From G963665495 sp963665495 (GTDB lineage: Bacteria > Desulfobacterota > Desulfovibrionia > Desulfovibrionales > Desulfovibrionaceae), in contig OY762289.1 of the NCBI GenBank assembly GCA_963665495.1, forward strand, positions 3,348,001 to 3,412,000: DNA of 64,000 bases, written 5' to 3'. The position numbers and the translations under genes were made by a program. How positions within the stretch are numbered: the stretch's first letter is position 1; each line of letters starts with the position of its first letter. Below are positions 25,937 through 34,748 of this stretch, in pieces. The notes beneath the pieces are model-generated. The model saw only the letters and a list, made by a program, of their open reading frames with translations, had not been told where the DNA came from and made no database searches.

Positions 25937-26938
25937 ATGGAAAGCATCTATGATCCGGGAGAAATGCACTCCCTTCGCTGTAAACTCGATACCCAAATAT
26001 GCGCCGCTCTAAAAGAAGAAGGCGTCGTCGAAATCATGTTGAATTGCGACGGAAAACTATGGGTGGAAAAACACGGCGAAGGCATGAAGTGCATTGGAGA
26101 GATGGAAGCAATGCAAGCGGATGCGATAATCCGTATGGTCGCTTCTCTGCTCGGTACCACCGTCACAAAAGAAAATCCAAAAGTGGAAGGTCCGCTCCCC
26201 CTCGACGGACTCCCCGAAGGCACGCGCTTCCAGGGCATGGCGTACTCCGCTGTGAAAAATCCCTCTTTCGCAATTCGTCTGCCGGCTGCAAAAATATTCA
26301 CCCTGGATGATTACGTCTCCGCCGGAATCATGACTCCGGAAGTGCGAGCCTTCATTGCAACAGTGATCCTGGAAAGAAAAAACCTTCTCATCGTCGGCGG
26401 CACAGGATCGGGCAAAACCACACTGGCCAATTCGATTCTGCTTGAGCTGGCCAATCTCTGTCCGAACGATCGACTCGTCATCATTCAGGACATGCCGGAG
26501 CTCAAATGCCGGCACCAGAACAGGCAGTTTCTGAACAGTTCGGAAGATTCGGAAAAGACCTCCATGCAAAACAATCTGCAAACCACCCTTCGCTTACGCC
26601 CCGACCGCATCATAGTCGGCGAAGTACGGGGGCCGGTGGCTTTGGACCTCATAATGGCATGGGGAACAGGCCATCCCGGCGGACTCTGCACCATACACGC
26701 CGCAAATACTTACGAGGCCATGGGACGTCTCGAATTGCTTATTTCACTCAATAAACAAGGCATCCAGGTCACCAACATCTTGCGTTCTTTCATCAGCATC
26801 GCCGTGAACGTCATCATCGTTATCCAACGCGATCCGGACAGTTCGGTCAGATCAATAACCGAAGTGGCCGAGTTGGTGAAATTCGATTCCCAGTCCGAGA
26901 CGTATCAATTCAACTATCATTACAGGAGAAATCAATGA
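25937..26938 (+). CDS. trbB: Conjugative transfer ATPase TrbB (VirB11 family)
   Basis: A 333-residue hexameric ATPase of the type IV secretion system, on the cytoplasmic side. Walker A is IVGGTGSGKTTLANS, the Asp box is VIIQDMPELKC, Walker B is RIIVGEVRG, and the His box is GHPGGLCTIHA. It drives pilus assembly and substrate transfer. First gene of the mating-pair operon; its stop overlaps trbC. Confidence 0.95.
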   Translation: MESIYDPGEMHSLRCKLDTQICAALKEEGVVEIMLNCDGKLWVEKHGEGMKCIGEMEAMQADAIIRMVASLLGTTVTKENPKVEGPLPLDGLPEGTRFQGMAYSAVKNPSFAIRLPAAKIFTLDDYVSAGIMTPEVRAFIATVILERKNLLIVGGTGSGKTTLANSILLELANLCPNDRLVIIQDMPELKCRHQNRQFLNSSEDSEKTSMQNNLQTTLRLRPDRIIVGEVRGPVALDLIMAWGTGHPGGLCTIHAANTYEAMGRLELLISLNKQGIQVTNILRSFISIAVNVIIVIQRDPDSSVRSITEVAELVKFDSQSETYQFNYHYRRNQ

Positions 26939-27270
26939 AAATGTTTCGTCATCCCGCACATGCGCATCTTGTGGCCGCCGCAGTCATATTTCTGGCCATG
27001 CTCTGCATTTCCCAGCCCGCCTACGCTTCGCAGCTTTCGCAATTCGAGAGCCCGTTTGAAACGTTTCTGAATATTTTGACAGGAAAATGGGGAAAGACAA
27101 TCTCGGCAATCATGCTCATCGGTGCCGGTCTCATTCTCTGGAAAATGAAGGAAAGCCTGGAAGGTTCGCTGAAAGTAGTCGTCGAAACGTTCTTTTATAT
27201 CGGTTTGATGTGCTGCTCCGTCAACATCGTGGATCTTTTATTCGATTTTTCCAGTGGAGCCCTGATTTAG
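26935..27270 (+). CDS. trbC: TrbC/VirB2 pilin precursor
   Basis: A 111-residue protein with a long signal peptide ending near AYA-SQ and two membrane segments (AIMLIGAGLILW and TFFYIGLMCCSVNIV), the architecture of VirB2/TrbC conjugative pilins. RP4 TrbC is cyclised by the TraF protease, and a traF gene is present at 50291, so the same maturation is likely. CAGGAG precedes the ATG. Confidence 0.85.
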   Translation: MKMFRHPAHAHLVAAAVIFLAMLCISQPAYASQLSQFESPFETFLNILTGKWGKTISAIMLIGAGLILWKMKESLEGSLKVVVETFFYIGLMCCSVNIVDLLFDFSSGALI

Positions 27271-27312
27271 ACGTCGCACTAATGTGACCTTGTTTCCAAG
27301 GAGCCTAAGGGA

Positions 27313-30060
27313 ATGCCCGACGATACGCCTAAAATTCGCACCATACCAATCAGGAGAAGCCTGAACAGACCGGACATGATTTTCGGTGCTGAAGCGGATC
27401 CTGTTTTCGCAACCGGCATAATCTCCGTTGCCGTCGCCATGAGTGCGCCCTCCTTATTCAGCCTTTGCGCCTCCATCGTGTTCTGGCTGGTGAATCTGTT
27501 TATATTCCGCATAATTGCCCAAAAAGATCCGATCAGGACACAGGTCTACTTCAAGACGCTGAACTACAAGAAGTTTTATCCAAGACGGGCCATCGCCTGG
27601 GATCAGCCCAAAAGTCCGGGTTTTGTCCATTTCCGGGGCAAACAAACCAAAGGCTTTTCCAATTTGCTGCAATACGCCGCGTGCATCGAGGACGGCATAT
27701 TACTGTTGAAAGACGGAAGTTTCCTTGCCGGTTTTCGCTTTCGTTCCATCGACACAGCCAGTTGCGTCCCGGAGGAGCTCGCGGTTCTCACCGCCAAGGT
27801 CAACAATGCCCTCAAGGATCTTGGAGACGGGTGGATGATCCAGGTAGACGCCGTCCGCACGAGCGCTGAAACCTATCCGCCCCGCAATGCCAGCCATTTC
27901 CCGGATACGATCACACTGGCCATCGAGGAAGAACGTCGCGAACACTACCAGGCGGTCGGACGCCATTTTACAACGGAAAACATTTTGTACCTTACGTACA
28001 AACCCTCTTTAGCCGCCGAAAAGCTCTCCAGCTTCGCCTACCAAACCACAGGGGATCACTCCGCGAAAAAAGAGCCTCCGGCGGCTAAAGCCCTCCGGCG
28101 CTACCAAGAGGACCTCGCTGAGGTCGAGGACACGTTGTCGGCCATTATGTGGCTGGAACGTCTGCTTGATTATGAGCAGGAAGACGAACACGGTCAGAAG
28201 CATACCTACTCGACTCTTCTGTCCTACATTCAGCACGCTATTACCGGCGACAAGCATCCGGTCATGCTGCCGCGAACCCCATTTTATCTGGATTGTCTCA
28301 TCGGCGGGCAAGATCTGACTGGAGGCGTGACGCCGAAAATCGGTGACAAGTATATCGGAGTGGTAGCGATTGACGGTTTTCCTTTGGAAAGCTGGCCGAC
28401 AATGCTTTCCACTCTTGACGGTCTGCCTTTGTCCTATCGCTTTTCCTCGCGTTACATCTGCATGGGTACCTACACGGCAAAAAAGGAGATTGAAAAACAT
28501 AGAAAGGGCTGGGCACAAAAGGAAATCAACCTCCTGGACAAGTTTTTTCCCAAACCCGACGCACGGGTGAATCAAGACGCCAGAAACATGAGCAATGACG
28601 CCGAACTTGCCATTGCCGATGTTCAAAGCGGCCTTGTCTCGGCCGGACACTATGCTGCGAATATTGTTCTCATGAATGAGAACAAACAGATTGTCGTTGA
28701 CTGGGGACGTGAACTCAGAACCAAAATATCGCGCGCAGGATTCGGATCGAGGATCGAAGAAGACAACTGTATTGAAGCTTGGCAAGGCACCCACCCTGGA
28801 AACGGCCATTCAAATGTACGCCAGTGCATCGTGAATTCCCTGAATTTCACTGACCTGCTTCCATTATCAACGATTTGGGCGGGACGAGAAATCTGTCCCA
28901 ATCCCATGTTCCCTAAAAACAGTCCCCCATTGCTTTTCGCCGAAACAGAAGGGGCCACTCCGTTCCGCCTCAACCTGCATGTGGGAGATCTCGGTCATAC
29001 GATGATCATGGGTCCGACGGGCAGCGGAAAATCCACTCTTATGGCCCTACTCGCGGCGCAAGCCATGCGCTACCCGCATGCCTCCGTCATCGCTTTCGAT
29101 AAGGGATTTTCTATGTACGCATTGATTAAAGGGGCCGGAGGTACGCACTACCATATCGGAGGCGACAATTCCCAGCTTGCGTTTTGTCCGTTGCAGCACG
29201 TCACCAGTGATTTCGAACAAAGCTGGGCGGCTGAATGGATTGCCGCGCTTTGCGAACTCCAACAGCTCAGAGTCCAACCCAAACATCAGGAAGCCATTCA
29301 TGATGCAATGAAGCAGATCAGAAACAACCCCAGCGACCTGCGGACCCTCAGCGAATTTTTCCACCTGGTGCAGGATGAGGAGATAAAATCATGCGTCAGG
29401 CACTATACCAGAAAAGGTGATATGGGACGGCTGCTTGACGCGCCGAAGGACTATTTCGGCTTCTCCCGCATGACCTGTTTCGAACTCGAAGATCTTCTGC
29501 CGTTGGGAGACAAAAACGTCATTCCTGTTCTGGAATATATCTTCCATCGCATCGAAAAATCACTCACCGGGAAACCGACGTTCATGTTTCTGGATGAAGC
29601 ATGGACCATGTTCGGTCACAAATTGTTCGTCGAGAAAATTCGCGGATGGCTAAAAGAGCTGCGTAAGGCCAACTGCGCAGTGATTATGGGCACGCAAAGC
29701 CTGTCTGATACAGCCCGATCAGGCATTCAAGACGTCCTGATGGAGTCCTGCCCCTTGAAGATTTTTTTGGCCAACGCCGAAGCAACTCAAGATATCAACA
29801 AAGAAATGTATCGGCAATTCGGCTTGAATAACCGGCAAATAGAAATCATTGCCAATGCAACATCCAAAAGAGACTACTATGTCGTCTCTCCTGAAGGCCG
29901 TAGAAAAATCACTCTCAATTTGGGACCAGTGGCAAAAGCTTTTGTCGGTACGTCCGGCAAAGAGCAAGTCGCCCATATCAAGGAATTGGAAGAATCCTAT
30001 GGATATCCGCAATGGACTTCCCAGTGGTTAAACGAAACGACGCAAGGAGTATATCAATGA
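27313..30060 (+). CDS. trbE: VirB3-VirB4 (TrbD-TrbE) fusion ATPase
   Basis: A 915-residue protein. Residues about 10-95 are a complete VirB3/TrbD-like domain: IPIRRSLNRPDMIFGAEADP, two membrane segments, then the YKKFYPRRA end. The rest is TrbE/VirB4, with Walker A GPTGSGKSTLMALLAAQ near residue 568 and Walker B TFMFLDEAWTMFG near residue 757. It energises pilus assembly at the inner membrane. RP4 has separate trbD and trbE; fused forms are known in several T4SS. AAGGAG lies upstream. Its 3' end overlaps trbJ. Confidence 0.93.
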   Translation: MPDDTPKIRTIPIRRSLNRPDMIFGAEADPVFATGIISVAVAMSAPSLFSLCASIVFWLVNLFIFRIIAQKDPIRTQVYFKTLNYKKFYPRRAIAWDQPKSPGFVHFRGKQTKGFSNLLQYAACIEDGILLLKDGSFLAGFRFRSIDTASCVPEELAVLTAKVNNALKDLGDGWMIQVDAVRTSAETYPPRNASHFPDTITLAIEEERREHYQAVGRHFTTENILYLTYKPSLAAEKLSSFAYQTTGDHSAKKEPPAAKALRRYQEDLAEVEDTLSAIMWLERLLDYEQEDEHGQKHTYSTLLSYIQHAITGDKHPVMLPRTPFYLDCLIGGQDLTGGVTPKIGDKYIGVVAIDGFPLESWPTMLSTLDGLPLSYRFSSRYICMGTYTAKKEIEKHRKGWAQKEINLLDKFFPKPDARVNQDARNMSNDAELAIADVQSGLVSAGHYAANIVLMNENKQIVVDWGRELRTKISRAGFGSRIEEDNCIEAWQGTHPGNGHSNVRQCIVNSLNFTDLLPLSTIWAGREICPNPMFPKNSPPLLFAETEGATPFRLNLHVGDLGHTMIMGPTGSGKSTLMALLAAQAMRYPHASVIAFDKGFSMYALIKGAGGTHYHIGGDNSQLAFCPLQHVTSDFEQSWAAEWIAALCELQQLRVQPKHQEAIHDAMKQIRNNPSDLRTLSEFFHLVQDEEIKSCVRHYTRKGDMGRLLDAPKDYFGFSRMTCFELEDLLPLGDKNVIPVLEYIFHRIEKSLTGKPTFMFLDEAWTMFGHKLFVEKIRGWLKELRKANCAVIMGTQSLSDTARSGIQDVLMESCPLKIFLANAEATQDINKEMYRQFGLNNRQIEIIANATSKRDYYVVSPEGRRKITLNLGPVAKAFVGTSGKEQVAHIKELEESYGYPQWTSQWLNETTQGVYQ

Positions 30061-30863
30061 ATAGAAAAATTTTGATTTTGTCTCTTATCCTTACGTTGCT
30101 CTTTCCTGTGCCAAATGCTTCAGCATTTTCTGTATACTGCACGAATTGTTCTGAAAAAATAATACAAATTTTGGAATACGTAAAAGACATAGAACAATTG
30201 GCTGAAGCCGTGAAACAATATGAGGAGATGGTGACTCAAACATTTCAAGGCATACGGCTAATCGAGGAAAATGTACTGCAATACAAAAACATGCTCCTCA
30301 ACACGGCAAGTCTTCCCCTCAGAATCAAAAACAAACTCATGGGAGAATTGAAACAACTGGCACAGGGAATAGTGGATATCGGGTCTATCTACGGGGATAT
30401 CAAAGCCATACACGACATCTATCAGAACTTGTTTCCCGGCTATACGCAACTCGCCAATGAGATAACCGGGTCAGTGTCTTTACCTACCCGCCTCGGGAAC
30501 TACCACAAACGCTACGAGCAATGGCACCAGCAGGCGAATGAAGCCGCCGAACGTGCATTCGGTCTTTCCGCCCAACACCTGCAGGACCTTGTGGAAAGCG
30601 GTGAATTCGAAAGCCAGATTCAAGAACTCCTTGCAGAACCTGAGGGACAAAAAGAAGCCTTGGATGCCGCCAACCAACTTGCCGGAATGCAATTGGATGA
30701 AGGACGACATCTCAGGGCGCTGCTGGCCACACATATCCAGGCCCAGCAACAAATTCAGATGGCGCGGCAAGCGGAAATGGAAACCGAAGAGGCTAAGAAA
30801 CGGGCCTTTTACAAAGTAAATCAAGAGTTTCAGCCGCTGACGGATTTCCCTGCCGGCTACTAA
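30057..30863 (+). CDS. trbJ: TrbJ (VirB5-like) periplasmic transfer protein
   Basis: A 268-residue exported helical protein; signal peptide ILILSLILTLLFPVPNASA. The CxxC in VYCTNCSEKI just after cleavage and the helix EYVKDIEQLAEAVKQYEEMV are typical of TrbJ, a VirB5-like pilus-associated protein also linked with entry exclusion. I chose the ATG at 30057, which overlaps the trbE stop and has AAGGAG upstream. Its stop overlaps the end of a gene on the opposite strand. Confidence 0.9.
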   Translation: MNRKILILSLILTLLFPVPNASAFSVYCTNCSEKIIQILEYVKDIEQLAEAVKQYEEMVTQTFQGIRLIEENVLQYKNMLLNTASLPLRIKNKLMGELKQLAQGIVDIGSIYGDIKAIHDIYQNLFPGYTQLANEITGSVSLPTRLGNYHKRYEQWHQQANEAAERAFGLSAQHLQDLVESGEFESQIQELLAEPEGQKEALDAANQLAGMQLDEGRHLRALLATHIQAQQQIQMARQAEMETEEAKKRAFYKVNQEFQPLTDFPAGY

Positions 30864-31405
30864 CTCCCAGGACGATACGTAATGCCATACGCATCCTTGA
30901 GTCTCTTCAAAAGCGAGTCATTCTCCTCGGTCAACCTCCGCAATTCAAGCCGGTCGGCTTGTATTGCGCGTAGCTCGGTATCAAGGGAAGCCAACTGCTT
31001 TTTATGGAGTTTTTTAGCATCAGTGATCTTTTGCTCGGCTGCGAGCATCTCCATAAACAGCTTTTGTACTTTTGCATCAATTTTAGCCGCTTCTTCCTTG
31101 TACTTATTCTTCTTTGCCTCTTTGAAGCATTTCTCTTCTGCTTTCAATCGCTCTTTTATAGTATGCAATTCTTCTTTCAAATCAGATAATTCAGATTCAT
31201 ACTCATCTACAATATTTTTTCTCTTGGATTCAATTTTTTCAGATTCAGATTCATTATGCGATTCCCTAAGCTTTGCGATACGCAACTCGTTGCGATCGAT
31301 ATCCTCTTTTATTTTTGATTCTGATGTTTCTTCAGCGAAACAAAAAGATGTTATCAACAATAAAGTAATTACACTCAGCAGCACAAGGATATATATTTTC
31401 TTCAT
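30860..31405 (-). CDS. Periplasmic coiled-coil protein on the opposite strand at the trbK position
   Basis: A 181-residue protein read from an ATG at 31405 with a perfect AGGAGG seven bases upstream. It has a signal peptide (VLLSVITLLLITSFCFA-EE) and then almost only charged coiled coil (KIESKRKNIVDEYESE, EELHTIKERLKAEEKC). In RP4 the small lipoprotein TrbK, which gives entry exclusion, lies here between trbJ and trbL; this protein is unlike TrbK, larger, and reversed. Its 5' end lies opposite the 5' end of trbL, and its stop overlaps that of trbJ. Composition is AT-rich. An exclusion or surface role is inference. Confidence 0.7.
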   Translation of the reverse strand: MKKIYILVLLSVITLLLITSFCFAEETSESKIKEDIDRNELRIAKLRESHNESESEKIESKRKNIVDEYESELSDLKEELHTIKERLKAEEKCFKEAKKNKYKEEAAKIDAKVQKLFMEMLAAEQKITDAKKLHKKQLASLDTELRAIQADRLELRRLTEENDSLLKRLKDAYGITYRPGS

Positions 31406-31460
31406 AATATTCCTCCTGTTTCTAGTATTATACCCATCTGATGCGTCATGCAACAGCAAC

Positions 31461-32660
31461 ATGACTGATTTTATCGGAGAAACCACAAAGTTATTCAAAA
31501 GTGAAGCCGGCGCTATAGGGTCTAAAATGCAAGGCTACGCCTTATGGCTCTTCCGCTATCTGTTCGTCGCGGAAATCGCCTGGCTGGCCCTTCGGATGGC
31601 TTTTAAAAGAGCCAGCCTGAATGATACCTTGATGGAATTTATTCGGGTTTTGATAGTCGTGGGTTTTATGTACTGCGTTTTGGTATATTACGATGTTTGG
31701 ATTGAAAAAATGGTCACTGGTATCGGTGTCAGTTACGACCCTGAGTTCAAAAGCAATTCTCCGGAAATGAAAATTTTGAACTCTTTGCTCATGGGGATTT
31801 ACACTACTTTTGTTGATTTCGAACTATCATTGACATTAATACCGCAAGCGTTTTGCGTACTGATCATATCCATAAGCGTTGCTCTGCTGTTAGTCGTTAT
31901 CATAACCGTTATCGCTGAATCCTATTTAGCGCTCAACATAGGCGTAATCCTTCTCGGCTTCGGATCCTTTTCTTTCACACGTGAGTTCACCATAAATTAC
32001 ATCAAGTACATGCTTGGTGTTGGCCTGAAGCTTCTTACAATGAAGATCCTGGCCACGGTTCTCAATCAGATTCTCAATCAGCCGAACAGCCCGATAGCGG
32101 TAATCCAAAATTCAGACGCTACCTTTATGGATTACGTCTATGTCGTCATGTCCGTTCTTATCATCACAGGACTTTTCAAAACAATTCCCGGCGTTGTGGC
32201 CAGCCTTGTAAGTCACGCGTCAATGCACAGCGGATCCGGTGCCGTCATGGCCGCAGGATTCGGAGCCATCGCGGGATCCAAACTCGCCACCCAGGCGGGC
32301 GGCAAAGCCACCTCCGCAGCCGGAGGCGCGGCAAATACCGCCGGTTCCGCATTATCCAAAGCGGCAAACGCCGCCGGCGGACTCGCAACCGCAGCAGGAA
32401 TGCCCGGCGTTGGAGCCGCCCTGAAAGGGGCCGGCACTGCGGCTTCCATGGCCGGAAAAACTGCCGGGACCGCCGGTCAGGCAGCCGGGGCGGCAATGCA
32501 GGGGCGATTGGGCAACGCGGCCTCAATCGTACACAGCAGCGCCAAAGGCGCGGGCAACGCCGTCAAGGGTGCCTACCAGAACCACCAAAACGCGAAAGAA
32601 CCCGGTGCCGGACTTGCCGCGGATAGAGACAACTGGCTTGCCAACAGGGGAAAAAACTAA
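31461..32660 (+). CDS. trbL: TrbL (VirB6-like) inner membrane channel protein
   Basis: About 399 residues from the first plausible ATG. It has several membrane segments (LIVVGFMYCVLVYY, LIISISVALLLVVIITVIAE, IGVILLGFGSF) and a long Ala/Gly-rich C-terminus (AGSKLATQAGGKATSAAGGA), typical of TrbL. The frame is open further upstream, and residues encoded from about 31395 (IFFIIFLLFLVLYPSDASC) look like the signal peptide TrbL normally has. No ATG, GTG or TTG lies there, but an ATT at 31395 has AAGGA five bases upstream. The true start is therefore unsure. The upstream part of the open frame is antisense to the reverse gene. Confidence 0.88.
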   Translation: MTDFIGETTKLFKSEAGAIGSKMQGYALWLFRYLFVAEIAWLALRMAFKRASLNDTLMEFIRVLIVVGFMYCVLVYYDVWIEKMVTGIGVSYDPEFKSNSPEMKILNSLLMGIYTTFVDFELSLTLIPQAFCVLIISISVALLLVVIITVIAESYLALNIGVILLGFGSFSFTREFTINYIKYMLGVGLKLLTMKILATVLNQILNQPNSPIAVIQNSDATFMDYVYVVMSVLIITGLFKTIPGVVASLVSHASMHSGSGAVMAAGFGAIAGSKLATQAGGKATSAAGGAANTAGSALSKAANAAGGLATAAGMPGVGAALKGAGTAASMAGKTAGTAGQAAGAAMQGRLGNAASIVHSSAKGAGNAVKGAYQNHQNAKEPGAGLAADRDNWLANRGKN

Positions 32661-33350
32661 ATGAGCAAAGAGACGACCACGGAACCATACGAATTCGAAA
32701 CCAACGAAACAAGCCACTACCTCAGGGGGCAAAAGACCTGGGCCGTCATCTTCGGTTCTTTTATCGAACAAAGGAACCGTTGGAGGACGGTGGCGACTGG
32801 CTGTCTCGTCGTATTGGTCATGTCTCTCACCCTGAACATACTCCAGGCGAACCAGGCCAAAGTCGTACCGTATGTTGTGGAAGTCGATAAGCTCGGCCAG
32901 ATGCGCGGCGTACACAAGGCCGAACGCATGGACAAACTTCCCGTGGCGATCATCCAGGGCGCGTTGAAAACCTTTGTCACGTCCTGGAGAACAGTCACCG
33001 CCGATATCGGCCTGCAAGAGAAATTTCTCAGACAGACGAGCTATGTGGCCGTGGGATCGGCGAAAGGCACGCTCAAGGAATGGTTCGGCGAACACAACCC
33101 GTATCAACGAGGACAAAAAGTACTTGTCGAGGTCCGCGTCCAAGGCGTGCCGTTGTTGATCTCAGGCAGATCCTGGCAGGTGGAATGGAGAGAAATCACA
33201 CGCAACCGCTCCGGAGCCACTGAAAAAGAGGAGATGTTCGAAGCCTCGATTCAGGTGCAAATCCAACCGCCTCAAAGCGAGTCGGAAATATTGAACAATC
33301 CAAGCGGATTATTCGTCACCTCCATATCCTGCACGCAAAAATTCAAATAG
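32661..33350 (+). CDS. trbF: TrbF (VirB8-like) transfer protein
   Basis: A 229-residue bitopic protein with an N-terminal cytoplasmic tail, one membrane helix (TVATGCLVVLVMSLTLNIL) and a periplasmic VirB8 domain beginning KVVPYVVEVDKLGQ. VirB8 proteins nucleate assembly of the type IV channel. It starts directly after the trbL stop and precedes trbG by 13 bases. Confidence 0.93.
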   Translation: MSKETTTEPYEFETNETSHYLRGQKTWAVIFGSFIEQRNRWRTVATGCLVVLVMSLTLNILQANQAKVVPYVVEVDKLGQMRGVHKAERMDKLPVAIIQGALKTFVTSWRTVTADIGLQEKFLRQTSYVAVGSAKGTLKEWFGEHNPYQRGQKVLVEVRVQGVPLLISGRSWQVEWREITRNRSGATEKEEMFEASIQVQIQPPQSESEILNNPSGLFVTSISCTQKFK

Positions 33351-33363
33351 GAGCTTTAATTCC

Positions 33364-34320
33364 ATGCGCCTCTTCAACCTTCTTTTACTTCTCTGCACGA
33401 TGTTGATCATACCCACGGCGGTATCCGCCCAGCTTGCGGATCAATCCGGCAATCCGCCCGAAAATACGGCTCTGGCCGTCAATATCATGGGAGAGCAAGC
33501 CCAGCATGAAGCCGCTACCGCGCCACCTCCGCCCCTTCCCGATTATTTAAGCAAAAAGCAAGTGACGTTCACTCCGCAGGAGCGCGAAGCCCTTCAGTTG
33601 GTGAGAAAATGGCAATCCTCGGCCATCACCCCGCATATCGCCCAGGATGGCGGCAAAATCATTTTCGCTTACGGGGCGAGCGTTCCCACTCTCGTATGCG
33701 CGCCGTTTCGCGTGAGCGATCTCGAACTCCAGAAAGGCGAAACCGTGAACGACATCATTCTGGGCGACAACGCGCGATGGCATACGGACATCGTTCGTGT
33801 GGGGACGAACATCACCACCCCGCACATCATTTTCAAGCCGCTGGATACGTCGCTTTCCACCTCGGTGATAATCACGACGAACCGCCGCGCGTATCATATC
33901 AACCTCAAATCCGACCGTGATCACTACATGCCGGTGGCCGGTTTCATTTATCCGAACGAGATCAATACAAAACTGGCCTCGGTCGAGACGAAAATCATCC
34001 AAAAACAAGACCACCTGCGGAACGAGGAAGGCGTCGATATCAGCAATCTGGACTTTGGCTACCGCATTGAAGGCAAAACAGCCTGGAAGCCGGTTCAGGT
34101 CTTCAACGACTCCGTGAAAACCTACATAAAAATGCCGAACAGCGTCTCCCACGGCGAGATGCCCGTCCTTCTTGTCGAGAACAAGGCCGGGCAGGCGCTT
34201 GTGAACTACAGAATTCGCAACAACACCTTTGTGGTTGATCAATTATTCGAACGAGCCGTGCTCATTATAGGCGTCGGTTCCGACCAACAGAAGGTCACGA
34301 TCGAATGGGAGAAAGCATAA
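33364..34320 (+). CDS. trbG: TrbG (VirB9-like) transfer protein
   Basis: A 318-residue periplasmic/outer-membrane component. Signal peptide ends near VSA-QL. The VirB9 region shows IIFAYGASVPTLVCAPFRV and DLELQKGETVNDIILGD, and the C-terminal domain RTNTFVVDQLFERAVLIIG-like segment (here IRNNTFVVDQLFERAVLIIG) binds the TrbH lipoprotein. AGGAG lies upstream. Its stop overlaps the trbH start. Confidence 0.93.
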   Translation: MRLFNLLLLLCTMLIIPTAVSAQLADQSGNPPENTALAVNIMGEQAQHEAATAPPPPLPDYLSKKQVTFTPQEREALQLVRKWQSSAITPHIAQDGGKIIFAYGASVPTLVCAPFRVSDLELQKGETVNDIILGDNARWHTDIVRVGTNITTPHIIFKPLDTSLSTSVIITTNRRAYHINLKSDRDHYMPVAGFIYPNEINTKLASVETKIIQKQDHLRNEEGVDISNLDFGYRIEGKTAWKPVQVFNDSVKTYIKMPNSVSHGEMPVLLVENKAGQALVNYRIRNNTFVVDQLFERAVLIIGVGSDQQKVTIEWEKA

Positions 34321-34748
34321 TGCGCCTTATCGTTATTTTTCTTCTTTTGGTTCTGTCCGCCGGATGCGCGAAGTTCCCCGGCCAGTCCAACTCCTACAGC
34401 GCTTTCGGCGACGAGGCGCTCAACGTCGCACGCGTCGTCGCGGATCGTCTGTCCGAAGTCTACCCGCCGGCGCGCACGACTTTATATATCGCGGCACAAG
34501 AGGGTGGAATCGACGAGTTCAACAGCCTGCTTGGCGAATGCTGCATGCATTTGGGATTCACGGTTGTTCACGATCCCCAACATGGTGCGGTACGCGTGCT
34601 CTACCTCCTCGATATGATCCAAGGATCCAACCCATTGCGGGCTTACGTTTACGTTGAAACGGACAAACTCAAACTTGCCCGCAGTTTCAACCCCGTCAAT
34701 TTCACCCTTGCCGCGAATTACACGGAACAAGCGGAGATGGATGAATGA
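34320..34748 (+). CDS. trbH: TrbH outer-membrane lipoprotein (VirB7-like)
   Basis: A 142-residue lipoprotein with lipobox LSAGC near residue 17. After a linker come helical (EALNVARVVADRLSEVYPPA) and beta segments. RP4 TrbH has the same place between trbG and trbI and caps the outer-membrane core. Start at 34320 chosen because GGAG precedes it and it overlaps the trbG stop; the upstream in-frame ATG at 34305 is inside trbG. Confidence 0.85.
   Translation: MRLIVIFLLLVLSAGCAKFPGQSNSYSAFGDEALNVARVVADRLSEVYPPARTTLYIAAQEGGIDEFNSLLGECCMHLGFTVVHDPQHGAVRVLYLLDMIQGSNPLRAYVYVETDKLKLARSFNPVNFTLAANYTEQAEMDE

Noticed and set aside
30882..31394. N-terminal extension of trbL
   Set aside because: This part of the frame is antisense to the reverse coiled-coil gene and gives Ser/Phe-rich low-complexity sequence unlike TrbL.
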